Shown piece by piece: positions 9,633 to 17,890 of a stretch of 54,773 nucleotides of DNA (its first letter is position 1; every line of letters starts with the position of its first letter). This DNA is from Desulfovibrionaceae bacterium (GTDB taxonomy: Bacteria > Desulfobacterota > Desulfovibrionia > Desulfovibrionales > Desulfovibrionaceae): contig JAQXLA010000003.1 in assembly GCA_029011315.1 (NCBI GenBank), forward strand, positions 1-54,773. The letters run 5' to 3'. A program made the position numbers and the translations under genes. Under the pieces are notes generated by a model, which was given only the letters and a program-made list of their open reading frames with translations, was not told the origin of the DNA and searched no databases.

Positions 9633-11498
9633 TTCACTCTCGATCTTCCTCAAAGAACACCTCTTGAACAGCCTCAGTTTCTTCCCGTCTCCGAACAGGA
9701 TCTCAATGATCTCGGATGGAACGAACTGGATATCCTTCTCATCAGCGGCGATGCCTATGTCGATCATCCTTCCTTTGGTCTGCCCTTGCTCGGCCGCTGG
9801 CTCATAGCGCATGGATTTCGCACAGGCCTTATCGCTCAGCCGGACTGGAAAAAGACCTCCTCGGTTACGGCTATGGGGCGACCTCGCCTGTTCGCCGGCA
9901 TAGGATCCGGAGCTCTGGATTCCATGCTTGCCCACTATACGGCTTTCAGACGCAGACGACATGACGATGCCTTCACTCCCGGAGGTCTGACCGGAGCACG
10001 CCCTGACCGCGCCGTCACCGTCTATGCTTCCCTCCTCCGCCGCGCTTTTCCCCGTCTTCCCCTTGTCGCCGGAGGCATCGAAGCCTCTCTTCGCAGGAAC
10101 ACGCATTACGATTTCTGGTCAGATTCCATCCATCCTTCCATCCTGATGACAGCCGATATCGACTGCGTCATCTTCGGCATGGGAGAACGGGCGATACTTG
10201 AAATTGCCCGCCGTCTTGACGCTGTCTCGGAACTGATCGGAGATCTGGAAGCCTGTGCTGCGCCGCCCGGCGATTTGTGGCCGGACTTGTGGAGCGGCAT
10301 TCGCGGAACAGCCGTAGCCGTCCCAGCGGCATCAGCTCCACAGGGAGAAACATTCCTGGAACTACCTTCCCACAGAGAGATCCTGCGCGATCCTCAGCAG
10401 CTTCTGACCGCGACACTCATTGCCGAACGGGAAACTCACCAGGCCCGCAGAACGCTTGTGCAGCGATGTGGCGATCGCGCAGCCATTATTTTTCCTCCAG
10501 CCGATCCACTGACTTCTGAAGAAATGGATCAGCTCTATGATCTTCCATTTACCCGCAGGGCGCATCCGGCATATACGGAACGAATTCCGGCTGAAGAAAT
10601 GATCCGCACCAGCATCACCAGTCATCGGGGATGCGGCGGCGGCTGCTCCTTCTGCTCCATCGCCCTGCATCAGACACGCCGCATTGCCTCCCGCTCCGCA
10701 CAGTCCATTCTTAAAGAAGCCGCCCGCATCACTGCGCTTCCAGGCGGACGCTCAATCTCCGATGTTGGGGGTCCGTCAGCTAATATGTGGCGCGCATCCT
10801 GCGCTGCGGATCCTTCAAAGTGCGTCAAGACATCCTGTCTGTTTCCCAAAATCTGCCCCAATTTCAAAACCAGACAGCAGGACTGCATCAATTTGCTTCG
10901 CGAGATTCAGAATATTGAAGGCATCCGTTCCGTGCGCATTGCCAGCGGCATACGTTTTGATCTCGCTCTATGCGACCCCCGCGCCGCCGAAGCCTACGCT
11001 GGAGAATTTACAGGCGGACAGCTTAAAATCGCGCCAGAGCACTGCTCTCCTTCGGTTCTCCGCCTGATGCGCAAGCCTGATATGCACCTCTTTGAACAGT
11101 TTCTTAATGAATTTCGACGCTATTCCGAAGCCAAAGGCAAGGAACAATACGTTATTCCCTACCTTATGAGCGCCTTCCCCGGGTGCACCGATGCGGACAT
11201 GCAAGAGCTCTCCGCCTGGCTTGCAGCCCGTCACTGGTCTCCCAAACAGGTGCAATGCTTCATTCCGACGCCTGGAACCGTGGCTTCCGCCATGTTCTGG
11301 TGCGGCATGGATCCCGATGGCAATAAAATTTTTGTCGCCCGAAGCGACGACCAAAGGCGGCATCAGCACGATCTGCTTCTCCATCCAAGCGCCGATCGGC
11401 ACAGAGATGCCCCGCATAAACTGGGAAATGCACCGCGTCGCACGCCCAAAAGCCGAGGACGCCGTGCCGCGTATGCTGGAAAAAATCATTTTTCATGA
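9630..11498 (+). CDS. ygiQ: YgiQ-family radical SAM protein (UPF0313)
   Basis: A 622-residue radical SAM enzyme of unknown reaction. The N-terminal half starts with the conserved ELDILLISGDAYVDHPSFG block and includes VAGGIEASLRR and DCVIFGMGE. The cluster motif is RGCGGGCSFC (CxxxCxxC, about 334-342), followed by DVGGPSANMW and a second Cys-rich stretch. IAPEHCSPSVLRLMRKP is also typical. The last ~35 residues are Arg/His-rich and do not look like the usual C terminus, so a late frameshift or natural divergence is possible. The start is fixed by homology and by the promoter just upstream. Confidence 0.88.
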   Translation: MFTLDLPQRTPLEQPQFLPVSEQDLNDLGWNELDILLISGDAYVDHPSFGLPLLGRWLIAHGFRTGLIAQPDWKKTSSVTAMGRPRLFAGIGSGALDSMLAHYTAFRRRRHDDAFTPGGLTGARPDRAVTVYASLLRRAFPRLPLVAGGIEASLRRNTHYDFWSDSIHPSILMTADIDCVIFGMGERAILEIARRLDAVSELIGDLEACAAPPGDLWPDLWSGIRGTAVAVPAASAPQGETFLELPSHREILRDPQQLLTATLIAERETHQARRTLVQRCGDRAAIIFPPADPLTSEEMDQLYDLPFTRRAHPAYTERIPAEEMIRTSITSHRGCGGGCSFCSIALHQTRRIASRSAQSILKEAARITALPGGRSISDVGGPSANMWRASCAADPSKCVKTSCLFPKICPNFKTRQQDCINLLREIQNIEGIRSVRIASGIRFDLALCDPRAAEAYAGEFTGGQLKIAPEHCSPSVLRLMRKPDMHLFEQFLNEFRRYSEAKGKEQYVIPYLMSAFPGCTDADMQELSAWLAARHWSPKQVQCFIPTPGTVASAMFWCGMDPDGNKIFVARSDDQRRHQHDLLLHPSADRHRDAPHKLGNAPRRTPKSRGRRAAYAGKNHFS

Positions 11499-11536
11499 TT
11501 TTTCCGCTCAAATCCAACCTTCCGGGAGATGTTTCC

Positions 11537-14155
11537 ATGCTCAGAAAAGAAACATGGACTGTCACAGGCATGACTTGTTCAGCCTGTTCTTCCAGGGTTG
11601 AGAAAACTGTTGCCTCTTTGCCGGGCATGCGCTCAGCTTCAGTCAACCTGCTGCTGGGCTGCATGCGCCTGGAATATGACAACAATCAGCTTCAGCCCTC
11701 TGCCATTCAAAAGGCCGTTGAGGATATTGGTTACGGTGCTTCGTCTGGCGAACAGCAGGCACCTCGGCACCGCAGTCGCGTTGCCGGCCAACAGGAAGAA
11801 AGTGGCCGGCTCAAACATCGTTTTCTTGCCTCTCTCTTTTTTCTTATTCCCCTATTCTGTCTTGCCATGCATCACGAAATCCTGACATGGCTTGGCATAT
11901 CCGCGCCGAAATGGTTCACCGACATCTTTCACGGTTCGGAAAACGCCGTGACCTTTGCTCTGACGCAGTTTCTGCTGCTCATTCCCATCATGATGCTGAA
12001 CCGCCATTTCTATACCTCTGGCTTCAGAACGCTTCTGAAAGGCGGCCCCAATATGGACAGCCTGATCGCCGTCGGTTCCGGATCCGCTGTTCTATACGGC
12101 ATTTTCGTCATGTACCGTCTGAGCTGGGCATTGGGCCATGGAGACGGAGAAATCCTCGATCGCTACGCCATGGACATGTACTTTGAATCCGCCGGCATGA
12201 TTCTGACGCTCATTACCTTCGGCAAATGGCTGGAATCCCGTTCCAAAGCCAGAACAGGGACGGCGCTGGCATCGCTGGCTGCCCTGGCTCCGGATACGGC
12301 GCATATTGAACGCAACGGCGAAGAACAGGAACTTCCAGTCTCTGAAGTCCTTCCAGGAGATATCGTGCTCGTCCGTCCCGGAGATCGCATTCCCGTTGAC
12401 GGCTCGGTGGAAGAAGGTTTTTCCGCCGTCGATGAATCCTTTTTGACGGGCGAGAGCATGCCCGCTGAAAAATCTCCCGGGGATGCCGTTACCGCAGCTT
12501 CCATCAGCCGCACAGGCTTTCTGCGTATTCGCGCCGTGCGCGTAGGTGAAGATATGGCGATCCGGCGCATTATCCGTCTCGTCGAGGAAGCCGGAGCAGC
12601 CAAGGCTCCCATCGCCCGTCTTGCTGACCGCGTCGCCGGCATCTTTGTTCCGTCTGTCATCGCAATTTCCGCCTTAACCTTTGCTGGCTGGCTTCTTGCC
12701 GGTTCGACATTGGAATTTGCCCTGTCCTGCTCCATTTCCGTTCTTGTCATCTCCTGTCCCTGCGCTCTCGGTCTGGCAACGCCCGTAGCGGTCATGGTCG
12801 GAACCGGACGGGGTGCCGAACTTGGCATTCTGTTCAAATCCGGAGAAGCGCTGGAACGGCTCAGCACCGTTGATACGTTCGTGCTCGACAAAACAGGCAC
12901 CGTCACAGCAGGCCGGCCAATCCTGACAGACATCATCCCTCTCGATCCGAATCTGAAGCCCGACGATTTGGCAAGACTCGCCGCAGGCATCGAACATGGC
13001 AGCAGCCATCCTCTTGCCGAAGCCCTGACCGAATATGCTGTTTCCCGCAACCTGAAACCGGCATCGGCATCCGAATTCGCTCTGATTCCCGGACGCGGCG
13101 TCTCTGCTGTCATTGATGGGCGAACCTTCCGGGCAGGCAATGCCCTGCTGATGCACGACAGCGGCATTTCTCTGACTCCTGAATCGGATGCTCTGTCTCA
13201 GCAGATTGCAAATCGCGGAGGAACGCCCCTTTTCATCGCCGACGAGAAGCGTCTGATCGGTCTCCTGGCGGCTGCTGATCCCGTCCGTCCCGATAGTTCC
13301 TCCGCCGTAGCCGCTCTGCGGGATCTCGGCATCCGCACCGTCATGCTCACCGGAGACAATTCCCGCACTGCGGAAGCCGTCCGGATTGAAGCCGGAATTC
13401 CCGAAGTGATATCACAATGCCTGCCTGAAGAAAAAGCGCAGCATATCACAGAAATGCAGACACATGGGCATGCTGTGGCCATGGTTGGAGACGGCATCAA
13501 CGACGCTCCTGCATTGGTTCAGGCCGATTCCGGCGTGGCTATCGGCGCCGGAACCGATATCGCCATCGACAGTGCTGACGTCGTTCTAATCAAAAGCCGT
13601 CTGACTGATGCCGTCGAAGCCTTCCGGCTTGCCCGAGCCGTTCTCCGCAACATCAGAGAAAATCTTTTCTGGGCCTTTTTCTACAACGCCTGCGGCATCC
13701 CGCTTGCTGCCGGCTTGCTGTATCCCTTATTTGGTCTGAAGCTCAATCCCATGTTTGCCGCGGCGGCCATGAGCCTGAGCAGCGTCTGCGTTGTCTCCAA
13801 CGCTCTGCGTTTGCGCTTCTTCCGCCCTGCCAATCCGGCATCGATCGCCTTGCAGGAACCGCCAACGGCTGCTCATGATCCGGTGCCAGTTCCTGCAAGG
13901 CACAATCCAGGCGCGACATGTGTCCACTCGTTCCGGCTTCATATTCAGGGCATGATGTGCAGCCACTGCCGCGCACGGGTTGCAAAAGCGCTGACAGACT
14001 GCGGCACCCAGGCGGAAGTCAATCTGGAACAGGGCACGGCAACCGTTTCCTGCTTCGATTCCGTTACGCTGGATACGCTCATTCAAGCCGTGGAAAACGC
14101 CGGATATACCGTGACATCGACCGAAGCACTCGGCAGAGAAAAAGAATCTGCGTAA
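11537..14155 (+). CDS. copA: Copper-exporting P1B-type ATPase CopA
   Basis: An 872-residue Cu+-exporting ATPase of the inner membrane. It has an N-terminal heavy-metal domain (MTCSAC, Cys 14 and 17), transmembrane helices, the actuator motif TGES, the membrane metal site SCPCALG (about 408-412), the phosphorylation site DKTGT (about 450), HPLAEAL and the hinge VGDGINDAPAL (about 650). A second heavy-metal domain (GMMCSHC, about 805-811) is fused to the C terminus after a Pro-rich linker, which is unusual because CopA normally carries such domains only at the N terminus. The start is the ATG at 11537, preceded by GGGAG. Confidence 0.95.
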   Translation: MLRKETWTVTGMTCSACSSRVEKTVASLPGMRSASVNLLLGCMRLEYDNNQLQPSAIQKAVEDIGYGASSGEQQAPRHRSRVAGQQEESGRLKHRFLASLFFLIPLFCLAMHHEILTWLGISAPKWFTDIFHGSENAVTFALTQFLLLIPIMMLNRHFYTSGFRTLLKGGPNMDSLIAVGSGSAVLYGIFVMYRLSWALGHGDGEILDRYAMDMYFESAGMILTLITFGKWLESRSKARTGTALASLAALAPDTAHIERNGEEQELPVSEVLPGDIVLVRPGDRIPVDGSVEEGFSAVDESFLTGESMPAEKSPGDAVTAASISRTGFLRIRAVRVGEDMAIRRIIRLVEEAGAAKAPIARLADRVAGIFVPSVIAISALTFAGWLLAGSTLEFALSCSISVLVISCPCALGLATPVAVMVGTGRGAELGILFKSGEALERLSTVDTFVLDKTGTVTAGRPILTDIIPLDPNLKPDDLARLAAGIEHGSSHPLAEALTEYAVSRNLKPASASEFALIPGRGVSAVIDGRTFRAGNALLMHDSGISLTPESDALSQQIANRGGTPLFIADEKRLIGLLAAADPVRPDSSSAVAALRDLGIRTVMLTGDNSRTAEAVRIEAGIPEVISQCLPEEKAQHITEMQTHGHAVAMVGDGINDAPALVQADSGVAIGAGTDIAIDSADVVLIKSRLTDAVEAFRLARAVLRNIRENLFWAFFYNACGIPLAAGLLYPLFGLKLNPMFAAAAMSLSSVCVVSNALRLRFFRPANPASIALQEPPTAAHDPVPVPARHNPGATCVHSFRLHIQGMMCSHCRARVAKALTDCGTQAEVNLEQGTATVSCFDSVTLDTLIQAVENAGYTVTSTEALGREKESA

Positions 14156-14211
14156 AAAGCAGAAAAATCGTTGACACTTGAAAACAAATAGAGTACGTAT
14201 TTCCTACGCAA

Positions 14212-14288
<77 letters not shown>

Positions 14289-14296
14289 GTAAATTC

Positions 14297-14330
14297 AAGG
14301 GCTTACGATGAAAATCGTAAGCCCTTTTTT
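14297..14330 (+). terminator. Terminator after tRNA-fMet
   Basis: Perfect hairpin AGGGCTTACGAT-GAAA-ATCGTAAGCCCT followed by six T. Confidence 0.92.
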
Positions 14331-14566
14331 GACGCCAAATTTTGTTTTCTAACCTATTTCTAATTTTTGCCGCTTTTCTAAATCCGCGCTGGATAAGGTT
14401 TTATCCGGCTTGATGGAGTTAGAAGCGGCTTTTTCTGTTTTTAGCGCCTCGAAAAACCGTCCTTCGGGCCTGAGCGGCGGGGAGACCGTTCCTAACCATT
14501 TCCTAACCTCGTGCGCGACTCCTGAAGGGAGATTTCTAACTTTTTCTAACCTATCAGCCTTGCGTT

Positions 14567-14595
14567 TGAAGCGAATATGGGGAACAATCGCTTCA
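14567..14595. repeat. 29-bp dyad, copy 1
   Basis: Arms TGAAGCGA and TCGCTTCA separated by 13 bp. The same arms at the same 29-bp size occur at 14601-14629 and 16097-16125; copies 1 and 3 match at 24 of 29 positions. Confidence 0.75.
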
Positions 14596-14600
14596 TATTT

Positions 14601-14629
14601 TGAAGCGAATAGCGTTTTCTTTCGCTTCA
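14601..14629. repeat. 29-bp dyad, copy 2
   Basis: Same TGAAGCGA/TCGCTTCA arms as copy 1, five bases downstream of it, with a different central 13 bp. Confidence 0.72.
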
Positions 14630-14696
14630 CGCTCGGCTTCCGGCTCTACGTTAAAGAACGGGGCAAAGAAGGCTGGACGGCCAATTCCGAAGTTTT

Positions 14697-14729
14697 AAGA
14701 GCGACTGCCTTCTAAGCAGTCGGTCGCAG
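14697..14729 (+). other. tRNA-Arg(UCU) fragment, candidate attachment-site remnant
   Basis: The stretch reads like the middle of a tRNA-Arg: the AGAGCG end of the D arm, anticodon stem-loop ACTGC-CTTCTAA-GCAGT with anticodon TCT, then GGTCGCAG (variable loop and start of the T stem). Both outer ends of the tRNA are missing. Integrases often recombine within tRNA anticodon or T arms, so this may be an att half-site. Confidence 0.55.
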
Positions 14730-14747
14730 TCACCGTGAGGAGATACC

Positions 14748-15992
14748 ATGCCCCAATATTTCTGGCAAAGCGCAGAGTGGCCGCATTTCCGCTGGGACTC
14801 ATCACAGCTTCTTGTTCCTCTGGCCAGATCCCGCAAGAAGCAGGGGCGCTTCCTTGAGGCTATGTCGCGCCTTGGCTTTGAGGACAGCCTTGAGGCGTGG
14901 TCGAAGGTCATGGAAGAGGACGCCATGCACACGGCGGCCATCGAGGACGAAAAACTCGACCGTGAGGGCGTGCGTTCGTCCATCGCTGAACATCTGGGCC
15001 TGCAGTATGTCGGGCTACGTGGTGCGGACAGGAAGATCGACGGCTTGGTGCAGGTGCTTTGCGACGCCACGCATAATTGCGACAAGCCTTTCGGTGCGGG
15101 TCGCCTCAAGGCGTGGCACGCCAGCCTCTTTCCGGCGGGCTATTCTGACTTCTATGCCGTGCGGGCCGGTGCGTGGCGCGAGACGGCTATGCAGGTGGTC
15201 TCCGGGCCTATAGGTCGGCAGAAGGTGCATTACGAAGCCCCGGCTCCGGAACAGCTCGAAGCGGAAATGGCACGTTTCTTCCAGTGGTGGGAGGACAGCC
15301 GCGCGGAGCTGGACGGCGTGATTCGTTCTGCGCTGGCGCATCTGTACTTCGTGACTGTGCATCCCTTCGAGGATGGCAACGGACGTTTGGCGCGTGCGCT
15401 TTCCGATATGGCTCTGGCACAGGACGAGGCCGCAGGGCGGCGTTTCTACAGTATGTCGGTCCAGATCATGAAGGAGCGGGCGGCATACTATGATGTGCTG
15501 GAGCGAACGCAGAAAGGCGACGGCGATTGCACCGAGTGGCTGCTGTGGTTCATCGGATGCTTCGAGCGTTCTCTTGACGCGGCAGGAGTGATTGTCCGTG
15601 CTGTGACCTTCAAGGGGCAGTTCTGGGAACATTATAAGGATGTGCCGCTCTCCGATCGCCAGCGTAAGGTGCTGAACCGCCTGCTCGATGCCGGACGTGA
15701 CGGCTTCGAGGGCGGCCTTTCGACGCGCAAATATATGGGCATCACCAAAACTTCCCGAGCGACCGCCTGGCGCGAGCTCGGCGACCTGCTCCAGAAAGGT
15801 ATGCTCCGCCCCCTCGAAAAGGGCGGCAGAAGCACGGCCTATGAGATTGACTGGTCGCTTGGCGGGGAGAACGAAGTGGCGGCTATCCACGAGGCGCTGC
15901 ACGCCGCCGATGCCGGAGACTTTGCGATGGAAAACGAACTCGCAGAGCTTACTACGAAATGGACAGTGACGGGACTTGAGCCGAAGGAGTGA
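14748..15992 (+). CDS. Fic-family AMPylase (DUF4172-Fic-wHTH)
   Basis: A 414-residue Fic protein, which normally transfers AMP from ATP to a target hydroxyl. It has an N-terminal DUF4172-like helical domain (1-90), a Fic core with the full catalytic motif HPFEDGNGRLAR (205-216) and a C-terminal winged-helix region (about 305-375). The N-terminal segment TAAIED (62-67) sits where class II Fic proteins carry the inhibitory (S/T)xxxE(G/N) motif, here with Asp at the last position. GAGGAGA precedes the ATG. It is the first gene of the island, alone in its unit, and is flanked by the 29-bp dyads. The target is unknown; roles as toxin or anti-phage factor are both plausible. Confidence 0.9.
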   Translation: MPQYFWQSAEWPHFRWDSSQLLVPLARSRKKQGRFLEAMSRLGFEDSLEAWSKVMEEDAMHTAAIEDEKLDREGVRSSIAEHLGLQYVGLRGADRKIDGLVQVLCDATHNCDKPFGAGRLKAWHASLFPAGYSDFYAVRAGAWRETAMQVVSGPIGRQKVHYEAPAPEQLEAEMARFFQWWEDSRAELDGVIRSALAHLYFVTVHPFEDGNGRLARALSDMALAQDEAAGRRFYSMSVQIMKERAAYYDVLERTQKGDGDCTEWLLWFIGCFERSLDAAGVIVRAVTFKGQFWEHYKDVPLSDRQRKVLNRLLDAGRDGFEGGLSTRKYMGITKTSRATAWRELGDLLQKGMLRPLEKGGRSTAYEIDWSLGGENEVAAIHEALHAADAGDFAMENELAELTTKWTVTGLEPKE

Positions 15993-16096
15993 GACCCTAT
16001 CGGCAAGAAACGGCTAAAAACGGACCTAAAAATGGCACTGTTTTTGCCGATAGCGGTAGTTTTTGGCCGATAATACCCGCCAGGATGTCCTTGGCG

Positions 16097-16125
16097 TGAA
16101 GCGAAATGGGGGAGTAATCGCTTCA
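16097..16125. repeat. 29-bp dyad, copy 3
   Basis: Same TGAAGCGA/TCGCTTCA arms and 13-bp centre length as the copies upstream of fic. Confidence 0.72.
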
Positions 16126-16340
16126 AGGGGTGAGGCGATTATGGCGAGCAAATCGAAAAACGTTACAAAGTAGGGCTGAAAAAGGGCAAAAAACGTTACA
16201 TTGATTCGGGGCACCCTGTGTCCCAAATTTTGAAGAGAAGGTAGAGCTGGATACACTAGGTGAATCCGGCTCTACTTGCTGATATTGTTCGGAAAGACAC
16301 TAAATCGGTTTGCAAACAAATAAGAAATCATGCCCAGTGG

Positions 16341-16370
16341 TTGACCTGTATACTCCTGTAGGCGTATAGT
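16341..16370 (+). promoter_or_regulatory. Promoter and candidate operator of the DUF3990-XRE pair
   Basis: TTGACC (16341-16346), an 18-bp spacer and TATAGT (16365-16370). An inverted repeat TATAC (16349-16353) / GTATA (16364-16368) lies between and over the promoter elements, where an autoregulating XRE antitoxin would bind. Confidence 0.55.
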
Positions 16371-16390
16371 TTTCCGTAAGGGAGAAGGTT

Positions 16391-17068
16391 ATGCTCACGA
16401 AGCTTTTTCATGGTTCTCAGAGCATCATCGAGGCTCCGGTATGGGGGCAGGGCAAGCGGTATAACGACTACGGCCTGGGATTCTATTGCACCAACAGCCT
16501 TGAGATGGCGAAAGAGTGGGGCGTGGGAAAAGGCCGCAACGGTTTTGCAAACTGCTATGAGATCAACTGCGAAGGGCTGTCCATCCTTGATCTGAACAGT
16601 GTGGAGTTTACCATTCTTCACTGGTTGACCGTCCTCTTGCAAAACCGGGAATTTGATATTCCCTCTGGCCTTGCCTTCGATGCCAAGGTCTATCTGCTCG
16701 AAAATTTTTCCATTCCGTATGAGAGCTACGATGCCATCATTGGCTATCGGGCGGATGATAGCTATTTCTCCTTTGCGCAGGACTTCATCAACGGCACGAT
16801 TTCGTATCGTCAGCTCAACAACGCCATGCACCTTGGCAAGCTGGGCCAGCAGTTCGTTCTGAAAAGCCAGCTTGCTTTTGAGCGTCTTCAGTTCGTCGGG
16901 TACGAAGTCGCTGAGAGCGAGCAGTGGTACGCCAAGAAGATGGCCCGCGATCATGCCGCCCGCCGTGAATATTTTGATGTTGAGCGCAATCGCAGACAGC
17001 GCGGCGACATTTACATCACTCAGATTCTTGATGAGGAGATGAGGAGCGATGATGCACGCCTACGATAA
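16391..17068 (+). CDS. DUF3990-domain protein, ADP-ribosyltransferase-like toxin candidate
   Basis: A 225-residue protein whose first half fits DUF3990: LFHGSQSIIEAP, GKRYNDYGLGFYCTN and EMAKEWG. The His in FHGS and the Tyr in GFYCT resemble the H-Y positions of ADP-ribosyltransferase folds, so a NAD-using toxin is a reasonable inference but not proven. The C-terminal part (about 150-225) is helical and charged. GGGAGAAGG precedes the ATG. The gene overlaps the next one, an XRE regulator, by 20 bp, the usual arrangement of a toxin-antitoxin pair. Base composition is more balanced than in the AT-rich genes further along. Confidence 0.75.
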   Translation: MLTKLFHGSQSIIEAPVWGQGKRYNDYGLGFYCTNSLEMAKEWGVGKGRNGFANCYEINCEGLSILDLNSVEFTILHWLTVLLQNREFDIPSGLAFDAKVYLLENFSIPYESYDAIIGYRADDSYFSFAQDFINGTISYRQLNNAMHLGKLGQQFVLKSQLAFERLQFVGYEVAESEQWYAKKMARDHAARREYFDVERNRRQRGDIYITQILDEEMRSDDARLR

Positions 17069-17711
17069 GCTGTACCTTGAAAAGGCCCGCACCTCGCTGG
17101 GGCGTATGCTGGACTTCGCTGTTTATGACCTGAAGTACAACGCGTCGGAGTTCTTTGCTCTGTTTATCGCGTCTGGTGTTGCTGAACGCTTTGAGCAGGG
17201 AGATTTCACGGTTCTGGCGGGCAAGTCGGGAATTGAGCTGGCCTATCTGGTTCTTGATGAGGCTGATGTCGAATATGAACGACTGACGCCTCGTTTTGCG
17301 GCCGGGCGCAGTGAGGAATATTGGACGGGCTGGGCGCTTGCCTATTACCAGTGGTTCACGGCCATGAGGTTTGCGGACATCATCAAGGCTGTTCCGCTTG
17401 AAGAGATCAGTGCGCTCTATACGCCATATCACGAGATGGATATCCGGCATTTCGTGGAGAAAATGAACGAACTCTGCCGGAGTCAGAGGGGAGAGACGAA
17501 CCTGAAACGCCTTCGCCACCTTGCTGGCCTGAGCCAGAGAGAACTTGCCGAGAAGTCCGGCGTCTCTCTGCGAACGATCCAGCAGTATGAACAGCGGCAG
17601 AAGAACATCAATAAGGCGCAGATCGACACGCTGATTCCTCTGAGCATGGCTCTGTACTGTGAGGTAAGAGATTTGCTTGAACCGCTAGAGCAGGCCACAG
17701 CAGAGGAATGA
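17049..17711 (+). CDS. XRE-family regulator, antitoxin candidate
   Basis: A 220-residue protein in two parts. The N-terminal ~140 residues form a helical domain often found beside DUF3990 genes (SEFFALFIASGVAERFEQGD..GKSGIELAYLVLDE). The C terminus (about 150-210) is a clear XRE helix-turn-helix: LRHLAGLSQRELAEKSGVSL. The start overlaps the DUF3990 gene and is preceded by GAGGAG. The natural reading is an antitoxin that both neutralises its partner and represses the promoter at 16341-16370. A terminator follows at once. Confidence 0.8.
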   Translation: MMHAYDKLYLEKARTSLGRMLDFAVYDLKYNASEFFALFIASGVAERFEQGDFTVLAGKSGIELAYLVLDEADVEYERLTPRFAAGRSEEYWTGWALAYYQWFTAMRFADIIKAVPLEEISALYTPYHEMDIRHFVEKMNELCRSQRGETNLKRLRHLAGLSQRELAEKSGVSLRTIQQYEQRQKNINKAQIDTLIPLSMALYCEVRDLLEPLEQATAEE

Positions 17712-17718
17712 AAATGAT

Positions 17719-17755
17719 AAAAGGCATACCCACGGGCGAAGGGGTATGCCTTTTT
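17719..17755 (+). terminator. Terminator after the DUF3990-XRE operon
   Basis: Hairpin AAGGCATACCC / GGGTATGCCTT followed by a T run. Confidence 0.9.
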
Positions 17756-17890
17756 ATTCTCCTTCCTTTTGTGAGGATATCTTCGCGATATCGCCATATT
17801 TATTTTTCTGCGCTCTTCTCCCTCTTGCCCGCATTTCTCATTCGGCCTAAACTCATGGTAGTCTAAGAACTTACCCCGATGGAGCTTTGT

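Larger units (their letters stand above)
14331..14747. other. Gene-free repeat region at the left end of the defence island
   Basis: No convincing gene. It holds seven copies of TTYCTAA (14347, 14358, 14376, 14489, 14500, 14534, 14544), several of them paired 10-11 bp apart. A large imperfect hairpin (14369-14429, arms GCCGCTTTTCTAA and TTAGAAGCGGC, with an inner hairpin GGATAAGGTTTTATCC) ends in T-rich DNA and may act as a terminator. Two 29-bp dyads and a tRNA-Arg fragment are listed separately. The composition suits a mobile-element end, although no integrase gene is visible here. Confidence 0.55.
15993..16390. other. Intergenic region after fic
   Basis: No gene seen. A perfect 10-bp inverted repeat (CTATCGGCAA at 15997-16006, TTGCCGATAG at 16044-16053) just after the fic stop could be a terminator or operator. 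Dyad copy 3 follows at 16097-16125, and the promoter of the next operon lies at 16341-16370. Confidence 0.5.

Noticed and set aside
11400..11498. Possible frameshift at the end of the YgiQ-type gene
   Set aside because: The last residues look unusual, but no other frame restores a family-like ending, so I left the gene intact.
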